This document shows, piece after piece, positions 47,613 to 57,655 of a DNA stretch of 64,000 bases (its first letter is position 1; the number at the start of each line of letters is the position of its first letter). A program made the translations under genes and the position numbers. Source of the DNA: Cheiracanthium punctorium (lineage: Eukaryota; Arthropoda; Arachnida; Araneae; Cheiracanthiidae). A model generated the notes under the pieces. That model made no database searches. It worked only from the letters and a program-made list of their open reading frames with translations, and was not told where the DNA came from. Location of the stretch: positions 124,001-188,000 of the forward strand of contig JAWZYV010002480.1 in the NCBI GenBank assembly GCA_038373885.1. Reading direction: 5' to 3'.

Positions 47613-48038
47613 AGGAATGAAAATGGACTTATATGCAAGGAACAACAGATGAACGCCTTTCACATAACAGCCATATATCTATATATCTTGGCAAATTCTC
47701 ATAAACAAAAAACGGTGTAAGAGAGTGTTTGTATAAATAGAAAGTTTTTACATACCGTTTCTTCCAGCGTTAACGCTAACGCTATCTGGAGTATTTTGAC
47801 CAACCACCTTTAGGATTTTATACGTGGGCATGCGCTGTATTAACTGATGGCATTTAACGTTAGTTACCGAGAATGAAACCGCTATGCAAAAACTCCGCTA
47901 TGCAAGTGTTATCCGTTCATGGTTTCAAATTTCGTTTTATCTGTAATGTAGTTCGTAAAATTTTGAGCTCCACGTGCCCTGCCCACCTGCGGTCATTTTC
48001 AGTTTTATCATTACAGACGTATTGGACATTGATTGCAC

Positions 48039-48895
48039 TAGGTATGTAACGGATATCCGGCAAACATACTGCATCCGGCCAATATGCCGGATATTGCAAA
48101 TATTCGGCAGTACATCCGGCCTAAAGTTATATGAGAAATAATATTAATAAACATAATAAATGAATAAATTCTTAAAACTGCAATAATAAAAATGAGGAAA
48201 AACGAAGTTTTGTGAAGATATTTTGTTTTTAATACTTTTTAGAATGTATTTTTATCATTTATAAAAATTGGGCCCCCATTACATTTAAAGAAAAAGTAAT
48301 TAAGTACATCTATTTTTTATGAGATTGGAGTAAATTATTAGTGGCGGAAAATATTGTGCAAAAACACTGCTTTCCAATCCTTGTAAAAATTTGGTTACCT
48401 TTCCCCCTCCCCCCATTAATTGGCCCTGCTTATGAGAATAGTGTACCTGCTGTAGTACTGATGGCTGTTGTGTAAATGCCACCTTCCCCTAATTTTGATA
48501 AAGTAAGGAAATTTGTTACATTTATTTTTCAACAGATAAATGAAAATGTCTTTCTTTCAAGAACTGATTTTGTAAGATATTTATCCAACTCTTGAAGGAG
48601 AACACCAATGACATTTCAGCTTTATGTATGTATTCAGCTTTAGCATGCATCAGCTTTAATTGCAGTAAAACTGGTACTTATTTCCTGGAAACAATCCCAA
48701 AAACATTTCGGATTTTTGAATGAAATGATTTGGAATTAATGAGGAAATTTAAAGAAAAAATAATAGATGAACGATCTAAGAAAACTAGTGAAAATAAAAC
48801 AGAAAAAGAAGAAAAACATACTGCTGCCGGGTATCCGGTTGAAAGTTTGGCCGGATATTCGTTATCCGACAAATTTGATATCCGTTGCATCACAA
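48039..48895. mobile_element. hAT element with TAGGTATGTAACGGATATC end
   Basis: Left end TAGGTATGTAACGGATATC; right end the complement of TTGTGATGCAACGGATATC. Flanking 8-mers GATTGCAC (48031-48038) and GATTACAC (48896-48903) differ at one base. Subterminal zones are dense in GGATATCCGG-type motifs. At 857 bp it is almost the size of the 19216 element and built alike. Confidence 0.8.
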
Positions 48896-48903
48896 GATTA
48901 CAC

Positions 48904-49689
48904 CCTGTTGGATAGTGCTGCTGTTTTTGTTTTTTTCTCTCCCCTAAATGGCCGTGTGTTTTGGACACTTTTTACATTGGTTTTGCATGCACTAGCCGAT
49001 TATTCAGTTTCAGGGCACATACCTTCTTGGAGATTGTTTTCTATCTTTTAGAATAATAATAATAATAATAATGAATGTATTAACAGGGGAACGATCATAA
49101 AAAACAATTTAACAAATTCCAGGAAAAAAAAGATGTTATCGTGTTAAAGAACATATTCAAAAGTGGACACAGAGCTAATATGCTTTGTATACAGACCGCC
49201 GTTTTATTTTCAGTTCCATTTAACCTCATGAAGTAACTCGCTTTGAGAACGAAATGAAGTTTTTAATCCCTCGGGCGCCCTAGAAAATCTTCCTAAATCC
49301 ACTTCCTATCCGTTCCTGCAAGACTTTTCAAGCTATAGTTAAACAAACACATCGATTCAAAAGGTCCCCTTTCGCAGAGAAGCTTTATGTTATACAATCC
49401 ACGGGCAGCGGTGCAAAATCCTTTGATCTGTAAAGTGAGTTTCAAACAAGCGCTTGAATGGAATTTAATTTAAATTGCTTGGAACAAAAATAAGGAATGG
49501 GACGGTACTTGAATGGCTTCGAAATTTTCAGCGTTAACTGATTTTGATGTAAACAACTTGATTAACGAATATCTTTTAAATTGAATTTATTTCCATGAAT
49601 TTTTACATAGTGTTGCAGAAAACTGTGCTAGTTTCCTGGGTTCATCGTTCTAAAGTCCAGTAGGTGTTGAAAATTCTAGTAAAGAATTT
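48904..49689. other. no gene; (AAT)n microsatellite
   Basis: (AAT)n at about 49052-49071. The remainder is AT-rich with no supported feature. Confidence 0.5.
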
Positions 49690-50075
49690 ACTTGTCAAGA
49701 TGGAACACGAACTTTATTGCTTCTAAGAACTTTGCTCGAACAATCAGCTGTACAAAATTCGCAAGCACAGTCAGTCAGTAACGTGTTTATAACAGTCCGC
49801 TTAGTACAAAAGCGTTCACAATTGCCGTATTTCTCACACAAAATAAAATATTTCCACAGGCAAAAATTCAGTGGAAACTTCGAGGGAAATCGTAAACTGT
49901 CCCTCAAGACTCAGCAATGGTGAATTTACATGCAGCACTTTAAAACAAGGCTTCCAAAAGCAAGCAAATGAAGCGTTCTAATTCATCGGAAGCTAGATAA
50001 CAACTAACTCGAATTCCCTGGTCTGACTGCCTTTTATACCCTTCGACGAACTTTCTAGAAAAATCGGCAAGTGTA
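49690..50075 (-). mobile_element. LTR-like promoter/polyadenylation unit
   Basis: On the minus strand a heat-shock-element-like array, a TATA box (GGTATAAAAG, 50040-50031) and, 310 bp on, an AATAAA (49718-49713) lie in the order of a solo LTR (U3-R-U5). There is no ORF with a known domain; a 70-codon frame at 49695-49907 is low in information. TG...CA ends with a duplication could not be fixed, so an independent small transcription unit is the alternative. Confidence 0.45.
50031..50060 (-). promoter_or_regulatory. heat-shock-element array plus TATA box
   Basis: Alternating modules TTC-gac-GAA-ct-TTC-ta-GAA at 50042-50060 include three properly spaced nGAAn units (GAActTTCtaGAA), with the TATA box GGTATAAAAG directly beside them on the minus strand. 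This matches the known arrangement of HSF1-driven promoters. Activity is inferred only. Confidence 0.6.
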
Positions 50076-50189
50076 GAAAGACCCCGAACAGTCGCGTTTT
50101 GATTACGTCACAGAAGAGTAATAGAGAAATATTAGGCTATTATGTGATGTTAATGCAGGAACAACAACCTATACAGGCTCCATTGGAAA

Positions 50190-50410
50190 AATCACGGCAA
50201 ATGTCCAAAGTGTCGCCAAGCTTGGCGACTTTTTGTCGAAACATCACTAAATTTGGCACCAAAAATAAGTTTCCAGAAGTGAGGTTAGCTAACGCCTAGG
50301 ACCAATATATCTCTAGATTTCTAGAAAACGCTATATTAACCAATGGGAAAACCCAAAACTTCGTATCTCGCGTTCTAGTTAACCGATTTTGATACGAAAT
50401 TTAAAACTAG
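50190..50410 (+). repeat. dispersed repeat shared with 43190-43400
   Basis: Same ordered phrases as at 43190 (CCTAGGACCAATAT, CTAGATTTCTAGAAA, GCGTTCTAGTTAACCGATTTT). It abuts the LINE relic on its right. Confidence 0.55.
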
Positions 50411-51674
50411 TTTAAACCTTGTTGTTTTTGACTTATTCCACCCGATCTAGCCGCAGGCTAGACCAGGTCCACAAGCCCAAGAATCAAAGACAAGAAGAAG
50501 ACTAGTATATATGTCCTCCTTATCAAGACCCGCACAGTTCATCAAATGCTCCGGAGAGGCCTGTACAGAGTTACAGTTGGTACACACGTCTGATAGGTTT
50601 TTTGCCCCTTTTCGAAAGAGACTTAATGTGTCCACTTGCAAGCCTACTAATGGTAGTCTGGTCAATTCTATCTGCCTTGATGGTAAAGGCACCACCTAAG
50701 GCCTGCCTGTTATATCTGGGGTGGGTCGGAGGCGTTTTCCCAGCTGTTAGATTGAGATTTTTATTTTGGAACAAATTTCAGAGTAAATCAAAGTGTTGTT
50801 TGATACTAGAACCTCAGAGGCGCCATCCTTGGCCAAGAGATTGGCCAGTTCATTTCCATATAGTCCAATATGAGACGGGGTCCATTGGACTATATTGAGA
50901 TCTTGGTCTGCTGTGAAAGCTCTTTAAGAGTATTGAGAATTGAGACAGCAGTTTTATCGCCTCTTGTCCAGTTACTGTCCAGTGCTGGATGGCACTACGG
51001 CTATCAGACAAAAACCAATTGTCTGCAAATGCTGTTACCAATTTAATGGCATTAACTGCCGCATCTATGGCAATTAGCTCAAATCTAAAAATCAAGCAGA
51101 AGTCAGGATTTCTAATTTTGATTTTGTGTGAAAATTTTGGGGCTTTTATAAATATGCCACTATCACAAGAGTTATATTCATTTTTACTGCCATCAGTAAA
51201 AATTTGTATAGCAGTTTCGAGAGTTTGGTTAATAATCTCGAGAACAAGTTGACGCAGATAATCAGGCAAGTCTTGATTTTTATTAGTGTGGGTCCCAAGA
51301 TCAGTGGAAAAATGGACTGGATGTAAGTCCTCTAGAGGTTTAAAAATTGACTTCAAAAAGTGTCCCTCAACCTCCTGATTTAAAAGGTCCATTAAGTGAA
51401 TTCGAGAGAAAAGACTATTTCTCTTTTGTCCAATTTCTAAGATATGTTGATATGCGATTAAAGTCACCATAACTATACAGCTTGTGAAAGTACTTTCTTT
51501 ACAAGTATCATTTCTCTTCTCAGTCTTAAGGGTTGGATATCACATTCGAATAAGACAAGATCAGTGGGGCAGCTATACCTCATGCCAGAGATTATTCGAG
51601 CAGCGCTTGACTGAAAACGTTCTAAAGTAAATAAAAAACTTTGTAAAAAACACACATAAGATGTTACAGGTAAG

Positions 51675-51722
51675 TTGATACGTACGTTTCGGCCAAAAAT
51701 TGTTTTGGCATTCCTCAGTCAA
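51675..51722 (-). ncRNA. hammerhead-ribozyme-like motif, left arm
   Basis: Mirror copy of the 51782-51829 motif on the opposite strand (TTGACTGAGGAATGCC...). One substitution in stem II (T for G) weakens the first pairs. Core CTGAGGA, GAAAC and the GTACGTA stem III are unchanged. Confidence 0.5.
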
Positions 51723-51781
51723 AGCCCTTCGACATACGGAGCAGAAGGAACTGTTCCTTCTGCTCCGTATGTCGAAGGGCT

Positions 51782-51829
51782 TTGACTGAGGAAGGCCAAA
51801 ACAATTTTTGGCCGAAACGTACGTATCAA
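51782..51829 (+). ncRNA. hammerhead-ribozyme-like motif, right arm
   Basis: Stem I TTGA (51782-51785) pairs with TCAA (51826-51829). The core is CTGAGGA (51786-51792), one bulged A, stem II GGCCAAAA/TTTTGGCC (51794-51801/51806-51813), core GAAA, then a minimal stem III CG-TA-CG followed by T51824-A51825. The predicted cleavage is after A51825. This meets the CUGANGA...GAAA...UH consensus. The bulged A is unusual but is shared with the copy at 56620. Confidence 0.6.
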
Positions 51830-52590
51830 CTTACCTGTAACATCTTATGTGTGTTTTTTACAAAGTTTTTTATTTACTTTATCGTTTAACACCAGTATTT
51901 TGAGTGTTTTTTTCGTTGAACACGTTCTAGTTTCTCTAAATTAGTAGAAGATGCACAGAAATAAATATGAGAACCATATTCCAAGATCGGTCTGATCAAG
52001 GAGGTGTACGTTAATCTCGAAGTGCAAGCATCTGCAACCTAGTCCCTTCCAGCAATACATTTCAATAAGTTCAGTCTCCTCCTTCCTTTGTCTACCAGAT
52101 AATCAGTATGTTTCTTACTCAGGATCTCTGGATCCAGTGTGTATCCCAAGTATTTTAGGTGTTTTTCGTAAGGCAGGGATTTACCATCCATTGTAGTTTT
52201 GGGCTAGTAATTATATATGCTCCGATTTGTTGTGAAAAAGCTAGAGATCTATTTAGAAACGTTAAAACTCAATTTGTGATTCTCAGCAAAACTCAGTACC
52301 TTCGAGAGGGTACAATTTATCGTAGATTCAATATGACCAATATCAGAATTGCAGTTCCGGAGGACAATATCATCAGTAAACAGGCCTACCTCGCACCTCC
52401 CCAGAAATTACTTTCTCAATTCTCTATTGGGCTTAGCTCAATTGGGCTAAGTGAAAAGAAGGCTTAAAACTGAGCCTTGCTGGACACCCTGGCTGAGCTT
52501 AAAAGTTCTTGACAAAGAGCCCTTGAATCTCACTCTTATCTGTCGATCTTTTAAAAAATCAAATATCCAAGGTCTTTTAGCCTGTGTTTC

Positions 52591-53275
52591 CAGTCGCTCG
52601 TGGAGTACCGGTGGCTAACAGATAAGGACTCGTCGTTCTCTCTGTTAATCGCTTAAGCGTGCAGTCGTGGGTTCGATTCCCACTTATCCTCTAGTTGTTC
52701 GTATTTGTCTTATGGAACTGAAAATTTCCTTTCTCTGTGATAGTAAAACCTGTCATTGTGTTGTCCACTTTATTTGACGAGGATTCATAAGCAGATTCTT
52801 AAAACCAATCAAATAAGTTCAAAAATAGACGTTCCGAAATGCAACAATCCATTCACTCGTTTCCATTGAGATAGATACATCTGACTCGAGTACTCCTTTC
52901 CTTTTTTACTCAATATTTCCGTCTGCTACTTTAACTGCTGTGGGGGAAAAAATCAGTGTTCGTGTCATGTATCTCTGGTAAAGAGCCAATGGAGCGCAGC
53001 CACGAAGTTGGACATAAGATGATCATCGACTGGCGACAGACGGGCGAAATAGCGTCAGCCTCTCGAAAGAAAACACTCGACCTCCTTTTAATGCTTAACT
53101 ATATAAGCACCCTCCTGCGACGCACAGCCGCGAATCATGATCTAATCTACTAATAACGCACACATGACCACAACATAAATTTAATAATTACGACTTACAG
53201 CGCCATCTTACAGGTAAATTTCGTTTAGTTCTTTTAGAATGCGCCGGTGATCACCAATATCCAATTCCGTGAGAG
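52591..53275 (+). repeat. tRNA-like head and SINE body, interrupted
   Basis: At 52600-52695 is an A-box-like TGGCTAACAG and a good T arm GTGGGTTCGATTCCCAC. No standard cloverleaf forms (the acceptor stem pairs only with a shift), so it is SINE-derived. After about 300 unrelated bases the body shared with 46432 follows (GACGGGCGAAATAGC, AACACTCGACC, CAGCGCCATCTTACAGG, TTTTAGAATGCGCC) to about 53270. Confidence 0.6.
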
Positions 53276-53554
53276 CAACACAGTTGGAACTGGTCGGCCA
53301 ATTTCTTTTATATAGAATATGAGTATAAGCACTTGTCACAGAAAAGGCCAAAATTTGCTTATAACGAAATGGTTATAGTAGTTTAAACTTTCTGTAAGCA
53401 ATTTATACAGCACTCGTTTAATACTTCTATTAACCCCATAGATATTAAACACATTTTTAATATTTTGATTAAACAGTTGCAATATATTATGGACGTTGCA
53501 CTTGTTCACCCACTGAAGACAAGGGACAGAACCTTCTTAACAAAGAAGTTACTA

Positions 53555-54464
53555 CAGTAGAACCTCGATTATCCGAAGTAATTGGGATCGGATAATCGAG
53601 AATTCATTAATAATCATCTATTTTATATGTAGTATCGTCATTGAACTATTATTATGACTATTAACTGTTAAATAAATTAAAATTATAAATGAAAATAAAT
53701 TTATTTCTGAAACAAAAACTTACAATGGTTTAAATGGAAACTTCATCTGGTGTAAATTGGCCATCCTTTGCCGTGCAGTTCTATCCCGAAGTTTTCTTAA
53801 AAGCATGAGTTCAGAGGAATCCCACTGTTCCTGTTGTTGAAACCAAAGAAAGCCTTTTGAGAAACACCCAAAAGCACCATTGTTACTGATCTTATTTTCT
53901 CCAGAATCACTTTCATCTTCATCGTCATCTTCTTCTTCTTTTGGAGATTTTCGGACTTGTGCTATTAATTCCTCATCCTGCATCTTCCACGTCACAATTC
54001 AACCAATCGGGAATTCCTCTATCCCCATAATTTTCAAAACCTTTCATAGTGCTAAAAACGCTTGAAAACTCAGTAACACTGTCTTTCAAAATGTCTGTAA
54101 CATTTTCATCTACGCCAGTTGAAAAATTTGGCAAAAGTATGACCTTCCAAATTTCGAAATGGGGTGTGTTTTGTTTAGAAGAGGGATGTTTGAAAGGGGG
54201 GAAGAGTACACTCATACCGAGAATTGAGCTTGCGGGAAGGAATTCTATGAAAGGGAATTCCAAAATATTTATCTGCTCTCGTAGTTTGGGAATGACAGCT
54301 TGCATACGAAAGGAATGATGGGGGGGGGGGGGGGGGGGGGGGAATTTAAAAATGCATGTTTGTTAAGAGAAAATTTTGGATGATAGTAGAAAGTGAAGAA
54401 AAAAAAAGTGACGAAGAAACCGACTTCGGTTAACGGAGAGTTTCGATTAATCGCGGTTCTACTG
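53555..54464 (-). mobile_element. Tigger-like transposon relic (910 bp)
   Basis: Ends CAGTAGAACCTCGATTATCC and the inverted GATTAATCGCGGTTCTACTG are flanked by TA (53553-53554, 54465-54466). The internally deleted body keeps only the transposase C-terminal region on the minus strand, with a run of 23 G (54320-54342) beside it. Confidence 0.92.
53720..54305 (-). pseudogene. Tigger transposase C-terminal remnant
   Basis: Two overlapping minus-strand frames (54305-53973 and 53995-53720) are joined by a frameshift near 53985. Readable features are a segment with LKDSVTEFSSVF, IPDWLNCDVEDAG, then DEELIAQVRKSP, an acidic run (EEEDDDEDESDSG) and CFSKGFLWFQQQEQWDSSEL with LMLLRKLRDRTA near the end. 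These are the landmarks of the C-terminus of jerky/Tigger transposases, after the catalytic domain. The DNA-binding and DDE parts are gone, so it encodes no enzyme. It lies inside the TIR-bounded element at 53555-54464. Confidence 0.85.
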
Positions 54465-54844
54465 TATTCTTTTCCAGTGGTGAGAAAGATTCCCTGACAG
54501 ATCCCACCAGAAGTAAAGAGATCTTTTTCGGCAGAAATAGATCAAATAGCAAACTTTCAAGCCGAAAACTAGCTTTTATCCAATAGAAATAGCGGAATAG
54601 CGTTCTCGTTGGTTCTCCCGGAAATTTACTGAATTTTTTTGTTGTTTGTAGTTTATTTATTACATTGACACTATTTGAAAATCTATCTAAGCAATTGCTT
54701 TTCGGCAGAAAATACAATTGGTTTCTATAGTAATGTTACCAAAAATCAACCTTTTTAGAGGTTGGTAGGTATGCCATTGTATTCCAGCTACTTGTCATTA
54801 TTGACTGTATTATGATAAATATTATAAAAGGTTATCATGGTAAC

Positions 54845-55440
54845 CAGATTCTGATTTTTGGTGACAGTCAATAGCCTTAAAGGCTCTTTACCCATTACAA
54901 GTTAAATTAAGTATTGTCCTGGAATATTGAAACCTTCTAAGGGAACTGGCAGCCTGATACAAGGTAACTATTTTATGGATGCCAGGACATAAAGGAATTG
55001 AAGATAGTAGAAAGACAGACGAAAAGGCAAAAAAGTGGTCGTCTTTCAATCAAGTTGGTGCGGAACTTTTATGTGGCAACAATATGAAGACCATGGAAAG
55101 CATCCTCTTCAAATGGGAAAAGCAGGTGATGAATAAAACTTGGTGTGATTCTTCTGGGAAAAAAGAAGCTAAAAGTATGACCATATTAGATCATCGGCGA
55201 AAATTGTTTCTGGAATTCTTAGGTGTTCAAGATTGAAGGTACGAAGAAGTGGGGGTTTCATCACTGGACACTGTTATTTTAGAAAACACCTTCATGCAAT
55301 GGGACTTTTCCAACCAGGAAATGTACAACTGTACTCAGGTAATGTTACAAAACCGGAGCAACGGCACATCACATCATTTATGTGTGTGATGCCCGCCGTC
55401 ATTCGTCTCACTACTTTAAATATCTTAAGTACTAAAATAT
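54845..55440 (+). pseudogene. LINE RNase H / C-terminal relic
   Basis: IFGDSQ (with a 1-base deletion), ALKALYPLQVKLSIVLEY and LWMPGHKGIEDSRKTDEKAK mark the end of an RNase H domain. An open frame of 85 codons (54979-55236) continues with FKWEKQVMNKTW. After a frameshift, FITGHCYFRKHLHAMGL and TAHHII follow, as in the C-terminus of R1/I/jockey-type LINE ORF2. The first half of ORF2 is absent. Not the same family as the LINE at 50430. Confidence 0.82.
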
Positions 55441-56254
55441 TTCACGTTATTTCCATAGAGGCCATTTTTTACTTTATAAACAAAGTGGGCGACCCTATTA
55501 AATAGAAGCATTGGATTTGAGGTTTCAGTACAAGTGCAACCCTAAGCAGAGGTGTCCAATACCTGACAAATCTAAAGAAGATTATTATAAGCATTTGAAT
55601 GTCGCCCTTCAATGGATATAATTGAACTAAGCATATGCATCTATTTATATAATACGCTAACGTATGCGGTAACAAAATCGACGACATTTCCACGCTGCGA
55701 ACGGCAACAGCTAGATGTAAACATTAGTGCAATAACAATAACGCATGTGCAAAAATCCAAATTAACAGTTCAATGGCGTCAAATGGAGAAAGCATATGTC
55801 ACGCAGTAGCTAGTAGATCTCTAGCTTTTTCGCAACAGACTTGGCGCATTAATTGCCCATCTAAAAAATGTCACCATGCATTGGGCTAAAGCACATTTTA
55901 GCCCTTTGCTGTTTCAACATCGGCTTTTATGATGACACCCATAATGTGTAACAACCCTAACCTAAATAAATTTAATGACAAATACTGTTAAAACAAAGAA
56001 ACAGGATTTTCATTGAAATGAGTCCAGAAATTTAGTCAACACTGCACTGAGTATAAAGAACAGTAAGGTATGGGGCGGCAAAGCTGGCCGCTTTGGCGGC
56101 TAGTATTACATATTTCTTCTAGCTTCTCCTAAGTCATCAGTTTAGGTGCAACTATAGTTCATTGTTGTTTTATCAATACAGAAAGTGTCTTTATAACACG
56201 CAAAAATGTTGTATTCGTTCTTTATATAAATATATTTCTTTTTCTGTTTTACAG
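55441..56254. other. no gene apart from flank of candidate exon
   Basis: No repeats or domains are recognised. The 3' part (56200-56254) becomes T-rich and ends in a splice-acceptor-like TTTCTTTTTCTGTTTTACAG. Confidence 0.45.
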
Positions 56255-56311
56255 AAAGAAGAAGCAGCTTTGAAGTTTGGTCCGATGTGCCTTAAAATTC
56301 CTACAATTCGG
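56255..56311 (+). other. candidate 57-bp internal coding exon of a host gene
   Basis: A strong acceptor (TTTCTTTTTCTGTTTTACAG) precedes 57 bases open in one frame only, KEEAALKFGPMCLKIPTIR. They are followed by the near-consensus donor GTAAGTATG at 56312. Length is a multiple of three, so it could be included or skipped without changing frame. No mobile-element match is seen in it. I do not recognise the protein. If real, this window lies in long introns of a host gene on the plus strand. Confidence 0.45.
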
Positions 56312-56559
56312 GTAAGTATGATTAGAGATTTCCACTTCTTAACATTTACTGTTTATCATATTATTTACTTATAATTTTAGCTGTGCAACTAACTCATTAT
56401 CATCTTCTGTGTCTTGGATAATTTATTTACACTAGGGGCCAAAGCCCCTATACTTGCTACGCTCGCTTTTCGTATGAGGCATTCGGCCTCTAATGAGGCC
56501 TATTCGTATAAAAAGGCATAATTGACAAAACCTAAAGATTGGATCTGATAGCTACACAT

Positions 56560-56765
56560 TCCTTGATAAAATAAATAAAAACTTTGTGAAAAAAAACACA
56601 CATAAAAGGTTACTTCACGGCGTAACGATCGTTTCGACCGAAAATTCGTTCGGTCTTCGTCAGACAAACCCTTCCGTCATACCTGAAGGAAGGGCGATAA
56701 TCTGGCGATAATTATTTCTAAGAAAACAGTGCTTCGTGTGTTTTCCTTGATAAAAACTACGGAAC
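56560..56765 (-). mobile_element. short retroelement/terminal repeat with hammerhead-like motif
   Basis: On the minus strand the sequence from about 56700 (GGAAGGGTTTGT) through the hammerhead-like motif to the tail (ATGTGTGTTTTTTTTCACAAA, GTTTTTATTTATTTTATC) parallels the arms of the insert at 51624. This is a single copy, not a palindrome. Ends are not exactly fixed. Confidence 0.6.
56620..56667 (-). ncRNA. hammerhead-ribozyme-like motif
   Basis: Minus strand: stem I TGT/ACG (with one G-U pair), core CTGACGA (56663-56657), bulged A, stem II GACCGA/TCGGTC, core GAAA, stem III CG-AT-CG and U56625-U56624. Predicted cleavage lies after 56624. All three stems differ in sequence from the motif at 51782 but still pair. 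Confidence 0.6.
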
Positions 56766-57655
56766 GTCTATTATATCTTGCTACTAATGACGACTTTTTA
56801 CACATGTTCATAGCCGATAATCATTGTTCATGTAGGTTACCGTGAAAACAGCTATCCATACATTCATATACATAATCCTTTGCAGATTGGCTTATATAGC
56901 ACCGCGAAATATATCATCTCGCCGAGTGGGAAAATATTCAAGCTGTACAGTCTCTCAAAAAAGTATTCGAGTAAAATATATTTTTCCTATGACTTTTTAA
57001 TGAGCCATTCAACAGTTTTTCGCAAATCACGTATCTATATAGAAATTTGAGGATCCCCAATTTCTACTGAATTATTCAGTTTTACTCAAACAAGCTCTTA
57101 TTTTTAGAAACAAACACAGGAAAATGGTCTTTAACTCGAATACATTTTTCAGCGATTGTATTTTCTATAGTGGCATAATTAACGCCGCCAAATATTTCTA
57201 CGGGTGGCAAATACCCAAGCTGAATCTAACCAGAATTGCTATAATATGCATTTGAATTCCTGATCGCCGCTTATTTGGATCACAGGTTAATTGTATCAGC
57301 CGCTTTATCGAATCAAATCACAGAAAACGAAACGGAATCATTCTTTTTAAAGCCTCAATCAAAGCCGCCGCTTTTTCGAATCGGTGTATACGCCATTTGG
57401 TATAAAAAGTGTCTACCCCCATCTTGAAGGGGAGTTCCTGACGGGAGCTGGGGGATCAGTTAAAAATTAGATTTCTGTAAGATCGCCGCGTTGATCAAGG
57501 AACACAGGGAGTGGAGGGGCGGACGTTCCTGACACCTGTTACCCAGCTATTTTCTTAGAAAGAAGGAAAGAGTGCCCATATTTGACCGCAAAGCATTTTG
57601 GAACACCTTTAAGGCCGTTAAAAGGCTAAATTGTGAACAGCGGCTGTGTGTGCTG
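56766..57655. repeat. GCCGCTTTATCGAATC-type repeats, nature unclear
   Basis: GATCGCCGCTTATTTGGATC, CAGCCGCTTTATCGAATC and GCCGCCGCTTTTTCGAATC (57262, 57297, 57365) are variants of one motif, which also occurs near 59795-59835 (GCGGCCTAAACCTTCGAATC, GCTTTATTGGATC). Such iterated motifs are common near pogo-type ends. No complete element could be delimited; the rest is featureless. Confidence 0.4.

Larger units (their letters stand above)
51624..51921. mobile_element. 298-bp near-palindrome inserted in LINE, 7-bp duplication
   Basis: ACGTTCT lies directly on both sides (51617-51623, 51922-51928), and removing the insert restores the LINE reading ERFQSSAAR. Two arms of about 125 bp face each other around 51750 (TCCGTATGTCGAAGGGCTTT and its complement). 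Each arm contains a hammerhead-like motif and an AAATAAAAAACTTTGT tail. The right tail carries about 40 extra bases. Likely two head-to-head copies of a short retroelement or its terminal repeat. Confidence 0.85.
50430..52590 (-). pseudogene. LINE ORF2 relic: reverse transcriptase plus RNase H
   Basis: Read on the minus strand from 52590: PWIFDFLKDRQIRVRFKG and LSQGVQQGSVLS (reverse transcriptase), then YTDDIVL (catalytic YxDD, about 52370), PKYLGYTLDPEIL, LIRPILEYGSHIYFC and ERFQSSAARIISG (about 51610). The RNase H domain follows in an open 206-codon stretch (51470-50850) with IFTDGSK, FRFELIAIDAAVNAI and LSDSRSAIQHW. A C-terminal zinc-knuckle-like CTNCNS..HLMNCAGL lies at about 50590-50530. 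Stops, frameshifts and a 298-bp insertion (51624-51921) break it. The 5' endonuclease half is missing. The RT/RNase H order fits the I/R1-like or jockey-like LINE groups; I have seen this type in spider genomes. The product would have copied LINE RNA at target DNA. Confidence 0.88.

Noticed and set aside
50042..50060. Promoter of a real heat-shock protein gene
   Set aside because: No chaperone coding sequence follows on the minus strand. An AATAAA comes after about 310 bp, so an LTR-like unit is the better reading.
52600..52695. Functional tRNA gene
   Set aside because: Good T arm, but no D arm, anticodon stem or unshifted acceptor pairing. The SINE body shared with 46432 follows downstream.
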